Source: Paenibacillus sp. FSL R7-0345
Lineage (GTDB): Bacteria > Bacillota > Bacilli > Paenibacillales > Paenibacillaceae
Direction of reading: 5' to 3'
Length of the DNA: 64,000 bases
NCBI RefSeq assembly: GCF_038595055.1
Contig: NZ_CP152002.1
Span: forward strand, 6,444,501 to 6,508,500
The notes under the pieces are model-generated. The model was not told the DNA's origin, made no database searches, and saw nothing but the letters and a program-made list of their open reading frames with translations. The position numbers were made by a program, and so were the translations under genes. Below, in pieces: positions 60,174-64,000 of this stretch; the first letter of the stretch is position 1, and each line of letters begins with the position of its first letter.

Positions 60174-63100
60174 CTAGAGATATCCTGCCATATTCAGCAT
60201 CCGCTGCAGCATGACCGCAGCCTGAGCCCGGGTGGCATTGCCCTGCGGCTGGAACTCCGTTGTGGTCATTCCCAGGATAATTCCTTCCTGAACGGCTTTT
60301 GCCACAAATTCGGCTGCTGCATTCTGGATTTTGTTTTTGTCTTTAAATACGCTCAGTTTGGAGGCTGCTGTACCGCTTAGAGTAATCGGATGCTCCGTAT
60401 ATTCCATCGCACGGATAATCATAATTGCCAGCTGTTCCCGGGTAATATTGTCGTTAGGCCGGAATGTACCGTCAGTATTACCGGTAATGATCCCTGCCTT
60501 GGCTGCTGCCCCGATATAGTCACCGGTCTGGGTTGAAGACTGTACATCCCCGAAGCGCTGTGCCGTTTCCCGGTCGCCCAGGAGTCCAAGCCCCCGGCTA
60601 AGCATTACAGCGAATTCAGCCCGTGTGACTTTCTGCTCCGGCTTGAAGGTACTGCCGTAGCTGCTGTCGATAATATTTTTGGCAGCAAGGAGTGTAACAG
60701 TCGAATTAGCCCAGTGCTTGCTCATATCTGTAAAGCTGCGGGTCGACAGGAATGTTCCGACTACCTGATTCCCTGTTACATTCGCCCGTATAACGGTATA
60801 GCTTCCGGCTGAACTGATCTTCGTCGGCAGATACGTCGCATCATAATAGACAAGATCCAGTCTGACAGCCGAAGTCTGGTCGCTGTTTAGCGTAGCAGTA
60901 GTCCGTACAGTATATTCTCCAGGGGAGCTAAGTACTGTGCCGTTCGAATAATTACCGCTCACTACTGCACTCATGCGGATATCAGTCAGGCCTGTTACAG
61001 TTTGCAGGCCTTGAGTTTTAAGCTTCTGTTCAAATGGCGTGTATGTGCCTGACGGCACCTTCTCCAGCCGGATCACAAGCGATATTGTGCTGCTGTCTGC
61101 AATGAGCTTGGCAGCAAGACTGTTCATGTCTATATCATCCAACGCCAGATTATACAGATTATCTCCGTACCGGATGCCGAAGGTTGATTTGCTGTTCCGG
61201 TTGACCGCATCCAGCAGTGGTTTTAACGGCACCGATACATAAGCGGCAAGCTCAGTCGCAGGCACCTCGAATACCAGGGAGGGCGTACCCAGCTTGTGCA
61301 GGTACTCATAGCTGGCAGCCAGACGGTCAGCTGTAAGCACATACCGTTTGACGATCTGGTTATAGACGGAACGGTCATCTGCTGTGGTAGCAGAGTCACT
61401 TTTGAGCAGCGGATATTCCTTGCCGAATTCACCGGCAGCAAGAATACCAAGATAGGACGGGCGGCTGGATGCTGAGGTTGAGCCTGCCGTTCCGGTCAGA
61501 TTCTGTACAGCAAGAGCTGTAAACGAGGCAAGCGCAGTACCGCTGGCATCGAGAATGCTGCCCGCACCAGTCATGTACGATAAATCAACGGTTTGTCCCG
61601 TTTTGACTACCGTCGACAAAACCAGCTTCAAGGTTGTGCCGGATACATTAACCGTTTGTACGCCTACCGTACTGCCGTCCACCCGGACAGCAAACTGGCC
61701 GCTATACAGCGTTGAGCTCGCCTGCATGCTTTTACTAAAAGTGACCGTTAGTTCATCCCCGGCTATCATTGCTGAACTAATATTCGGCACAGTTGTAACA
61801 CTGCTTCCGGAAACGGATACCGGCTGAAGATTGATGTAAGCGGCCCGGTTGCCGTTCAGATCACTGATTCCGGCAACTCCCGGAACATAAGAAACCGTGG
61901 TATAGCTGCCCGTTGACAGAGTGCTGGCCAAAGTCAATGTTACCTGATTGCCGTTCACAGCTACGTTAGTCACATAGTTAGGCGTGCTGCCGACCAGTAC
62001 CGAGTACTGGCTGACCAGCGGCAGACTGGATGGAGAAAGCCCCTCATTATAAGTCAGAATAATCTGCTTGTCCGATCCTGCTGCGCTCTGGTAGACCGGG
62101 GGCACTGAATCGCTCGTATTCCGGACATAAAAATCACTGAAACTGGCTATGTTCTGCCCGTATTGATCCTGCAGCGGATAAGAGCCGGCATAATACGTTA
62201 CGCGGACACTTTGCCCGCTAGCTGCAACATTATTTAAACCGAGGGTAAGGGAAGACCCGCTGGAGCTAACCGAACTAACTCCCAGGGAGACGCCGTCCGC
62301 ATACACATAGAACTGGCCGTAACCGGCTGTTGACGCTGTTCTAAGCTGATCGTTAAAGTTCAGCACTAATGTTTTGCCGGACAAGGTTCCATCCTTAGGT
62401 GTAGGCAGCACAGACTGGATATTATTAGTCACCAAACGGGCTGAAAAGGAGCTTGCTGTATTTCCGCTTAAATCCTGTATCATTCTTATTCCCTGGGTGT
62501 AGGATATTCTAATAACTTGTCCCACGGCAACTCCGGTACTAAGCGTAACGTAGACACTGTCACCCTGAATGTAGACACTGTCTATATTCCGTTTCTCCTC
62601 ATTAACCGTAACCGCAAAGCTGCTCAGCATCAGAGACACGCCCGAATGGAGTGCTTCATCGTATTTCAGACGGATGGTACGATTGTTCTCAAGCAACGCA
62701 GATGAGAGCAACGGAGCTGTCTTATCAAGAGCTACTGTTTTAAAACTCCAGCCGTTTCGGCCGTTTATGCCTTCGAACGGATTGTTACTGCCGTCAACAA
62801 AAGCTCCCTGGGCAATATCAACATAATAAATGGTATCATTATCGAGTCCTGTCGAAGGTGCAATAGTAAATTCCTTTGAGTCGGCACTCGGGGTTACACT
62901 CGTTGGAACTAATGTACCATTGCTCTTATATAAAGCTACCCCGCTCGGTGCAGTTAAAGTGGTTGCCTGGTTAAAAGCAATCTTAATCGGCTGCTTAATC
63001 TGCACTGCTTCACTGCGGTCAGCCGGACTTAGCGAGGTTATTCCGAAACCTGTAAGTGAAGTAGTGGTGAAGGTCCATGTGTACGATCCTGAGGCAGGAA

Positions 63101-64000
63101 ATACATTACCATCCTGGTCGTAGAATGCCCCCTTCGGAATAGTTACCGTGTACTGAGTGTTGCTTAATAACGGATTCGCTGCTGAAGCAGCTGCCACACT
63201 AATGAACCGTGTTCCTCCGCCCGTTACCGAAGCAGAATTCACGTTAAAATATCTGGCATATGCTGTGTTACTCGGCGATACAGTTATGATTCCTGCAGCC
63301 GGCATCATCGGCTGATCAAACGTAAGCTGGATACCTGTTGATACCGGCACTGCACCTGCCCCGTTTAATGGAGAAACTGTCATTCCCGGCACAACCGACC
63401 CTTTTACCGAAAAGCTCCAGACGTTACCTGTGGTAATGCCTGCATAGGACTTATTGTCATCATCCTTTAGTGCATATGGATCGATCAGCACATAATAGCT
63501 GCTGCCGGCTGTAAGTTTACTTGCTAACGTTAGTGTTACAGTTGTAGTAGAATTTGTGTTGTCATTTTGCAGATAGAAGTACGGCTCTCCATCTTTAATT
63601 TTAAATTCCTGGACGACTGAATTATCCGCTGAAGCGATCAGTTTGATCGATCCGCCGCCCTTCTGTAGCTTATTATTTAGCTTTATGCTTAGCTGAGTGA
63701 GACTGCTGTCAACACGCGAGTAATTCGCCGGAGAATATTCCGTAGCAGTAATGGCAGTATTAATAGATGGCGCTGTAGTAAATGTTGAAGACGTCGCTAA
63801 CGACTCGAGCCCTAGATTATCCTTGAACATCCCTTTTGGCACATTAACGGTATAGGTCTTGTTATATTCAAGCTCCTTGCCTAACTTAACCTGATACTCG
63901 GTTGAACTGCTGATCAGACCTGAACTCCCCACCGGAATTGTTACATACGGCTCACTCACTCCCTGAGCTGTTACTGTGATGTTGCCGCTTTGCGGGCTTA
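60174..64000 (-). CDS. Large SLH-domain surface protein with Big_5-type repeats (start outside window)
   Basis: The frame is open to the right edge (SGNITVTAQGVSEPYVTIPV at the cut), so the GTG at 63959 is internal and the N-terminus is missing. At least 1275 residues are visible. The N-terminal half carries repeated Big_5/SbsA-type Ig-like modules (LTFDQPMMPAAGIITVSPSN, IKIAFNQATTLTAPSG, with the VNVPKGMFKD / VTIPKGAFYD ending). Then come modules with LVLNFNDQLRTAS and LTVTFSKSMQASS (SwmB-like). A GRY-rich helical part precedes three SLH repeats at the C-terminus (about the last 190 residues; FTDMSKHWANSTVTLLAAKN, VTRAEFAVMLSRGLG, ATRAQAAVMLQRML). Cell-surface structural or adhesive role. 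Confidence 0.92.
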   Translation of the reverse strand, partial: SPQSGNITVTAQGVSEPYVTIPVGSSGLISSSTEYQVKLGKELEYNKTYTVNVPKGMFKDNLGLESLATSSTFTTAPSINTAITATEYSPANYSRVDSSLTQLSIKLNNKLQKGGGSIKLIASADNSVVQEFKIKDGEPYFYLQNDNTNSTTTVTLTLASKLTAGSSYYVLIDPYALKDDDNKSYAGITTGNVWSFSVKGSVVPGMTVSPLNGAGAVPVSTGIQLTFDQPMMPAAGIITVSPSNTAYARYFNVNSASVTGGGTRFISVAAASAANPLLSNTQYTVTIPKGAFYDQDGNVFPASGSYTWTFTTTSLTGFGITSLSPADRSEAVQIKQPIKIAFNQATTLTAPSGVALYKSNGTLVPTSVTPSADSKEFTIAPSTGLDNDTIYYVDIAQGAFVDGSNNPFEGINGRNGWSFKTVALDKTAPLLSSALLENNRTIRLKYDEALHSGVSLMLSSFAVTVNEEKRNIDSVYIQGDSVYVTLSTGVAVGQVIRISYTQGIRMIQDLSGNTASSFSARLVTNNIQSVLPTPKDGTLSGKTLVLNFNDQLRTASTAGYGQFYVYADGVSLGVSSVSSSGSSLTLGLNNVAASGQSVRVTYYAGSYPLQDQYGQNIASFSDFYVRNTSDSVPPVYQSAAGSDKQIILTYNEGLSPSSLPLVSQYSVLVGSTPNYVTNVAVNGNQVTLTLASTLSTGSYTTVSYVPGVAGISDLNGNRAAYINLQPVSVSGSSVTTVPNISSAMIAGDELTVTFSKSMQASSTLYSGQFAVRVDGSTVGVQTVNVSGTTLKLVLSTVVKTGQTVDLSYMTGAGSILDASGTALASFTALAVQNLTGTAGSTSASSRPSYLGILAAGEFGKEYPLLKSDSATTADDRSVYNQIVKRYVLTADRLAASYEYLHKLGTPSLVFEVPATELAAYVSVPLKPLLDAVNRNSKSTFGIRYGDNLYNLALDDIDMNSLAAKLIADSSTISLVIRLEKVPSGTYTPFEQKLKTQGLQTVTGLTDIRMSAVVSGNYSNGTVLSSPGEYTVRTTATLNSDQTSAVRLDLVYYDATYLPTKISSAGSYTVIRANVTGNQVVGTFLSTRSFTDMSKHWANSTVTLLAAKNIIDSSYGSTFKPEQKVTRAEFAVMLSRGLGLLGDRETAQRFGDVQSSTQTGDYIGAAAKAGIITGNTDGTFRPNDNITREQLAIMIIRAMEYTEHPITLSGTAASKLSVFKDKNKIQNAAAEFVAKAVQEGIILGMTTTEFQPQGNATRAQAAVMLQRMLNMAGYL

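Overview
The window reads as chromosomal DNA of a low-to-mid GC, flagellated, monoderm Firmicute, most likely Paenibacillus or a close relative. The reasons are gene families and order: degS-degU, comFA-comFC, yvyF, flgM, flgN, flgK, flgL, yviE-like, fliW, csrA, hag, flaG, fliD, fliS, fliT, hpf, secA, prfB follow each other as in Bacillus subtilis. Added to this are S-layer-homology (SLH) proteins, copper-amine-oxidase-N-like domains and very long Ig-like surface proteins typical of Paenibacillus. Nearly all genes lie on the minus strand. I see no rRNA, tRNA, CRISPR array, insertion sequence or prophage.

Layout in sequence order. 1-4.2 kb: cell-envelope genes ctpB (cut by the edge), an EnvC-like M23 murein hydrolase, ftsX and ftsE. 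4.2-6.5 kb: a VanW/YoaR-like protein on the plus strand, a scrap of a CBS-domain gene, and an IseA-like secreted autolysin inhibitor. 6.7-14.4 kb: a type IV pilus assembly cluster (pilB, pilT, pilC, major pilin, pilD, a fused pilM-pilN, pilO). 14.7-19.5 kb: a 1.6-kiloresidue surface protein on the plus strand. 19.6-22.6 kb: three minor-pilin-like genes. 22.7-23.5 kb: an esterase. 23.7-32.4 kb: the whole arginine pathway argCJBDF-G-H, with a promoter covered by two ARG boxes. 32.5-38.4 kb: YitT, prfB (with its programmed frameshift), secA, hpf. 38.6-40.9 kb: an SLH protein, a possible structured RNA and a cold-shock gene. 41-51.3 kb: the late flagellar filament/regulator block. 51.6-54.4 kb: comFC and comFA. 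55-57.2 kb: degU and degS. 57.2-64 kb: a phosphodiester-glycosidase-like protein and an SLH protein that runs off the right edge.

How the parts fit: two surface motility machines (retractable type IV pilus and flagellum) sit with their regulators (DegSU, FlgM, FliW-CsrA). GCCGATAT-type sigma-D -10 boxes occur not only at flagellar genes but also upstream of ftsEX, of the pilus operon and of the minor-pilin operon. Relative to B. subtilis order, the pilus, surface-protein and arginine genes (about 28 kb) sit between prfB/yitT and ftsEX. The most interesting leads are: a flgM sigma-D promoter built into the stem of an upstream terminator; a CsrA hairpin in the hag leader; a candidate structured RNA upstream of an SLH gene; a two-copy palindromic intergenic repeat; the PilM-PilN fusion; and the giant surface protein nested in the pilus locus.
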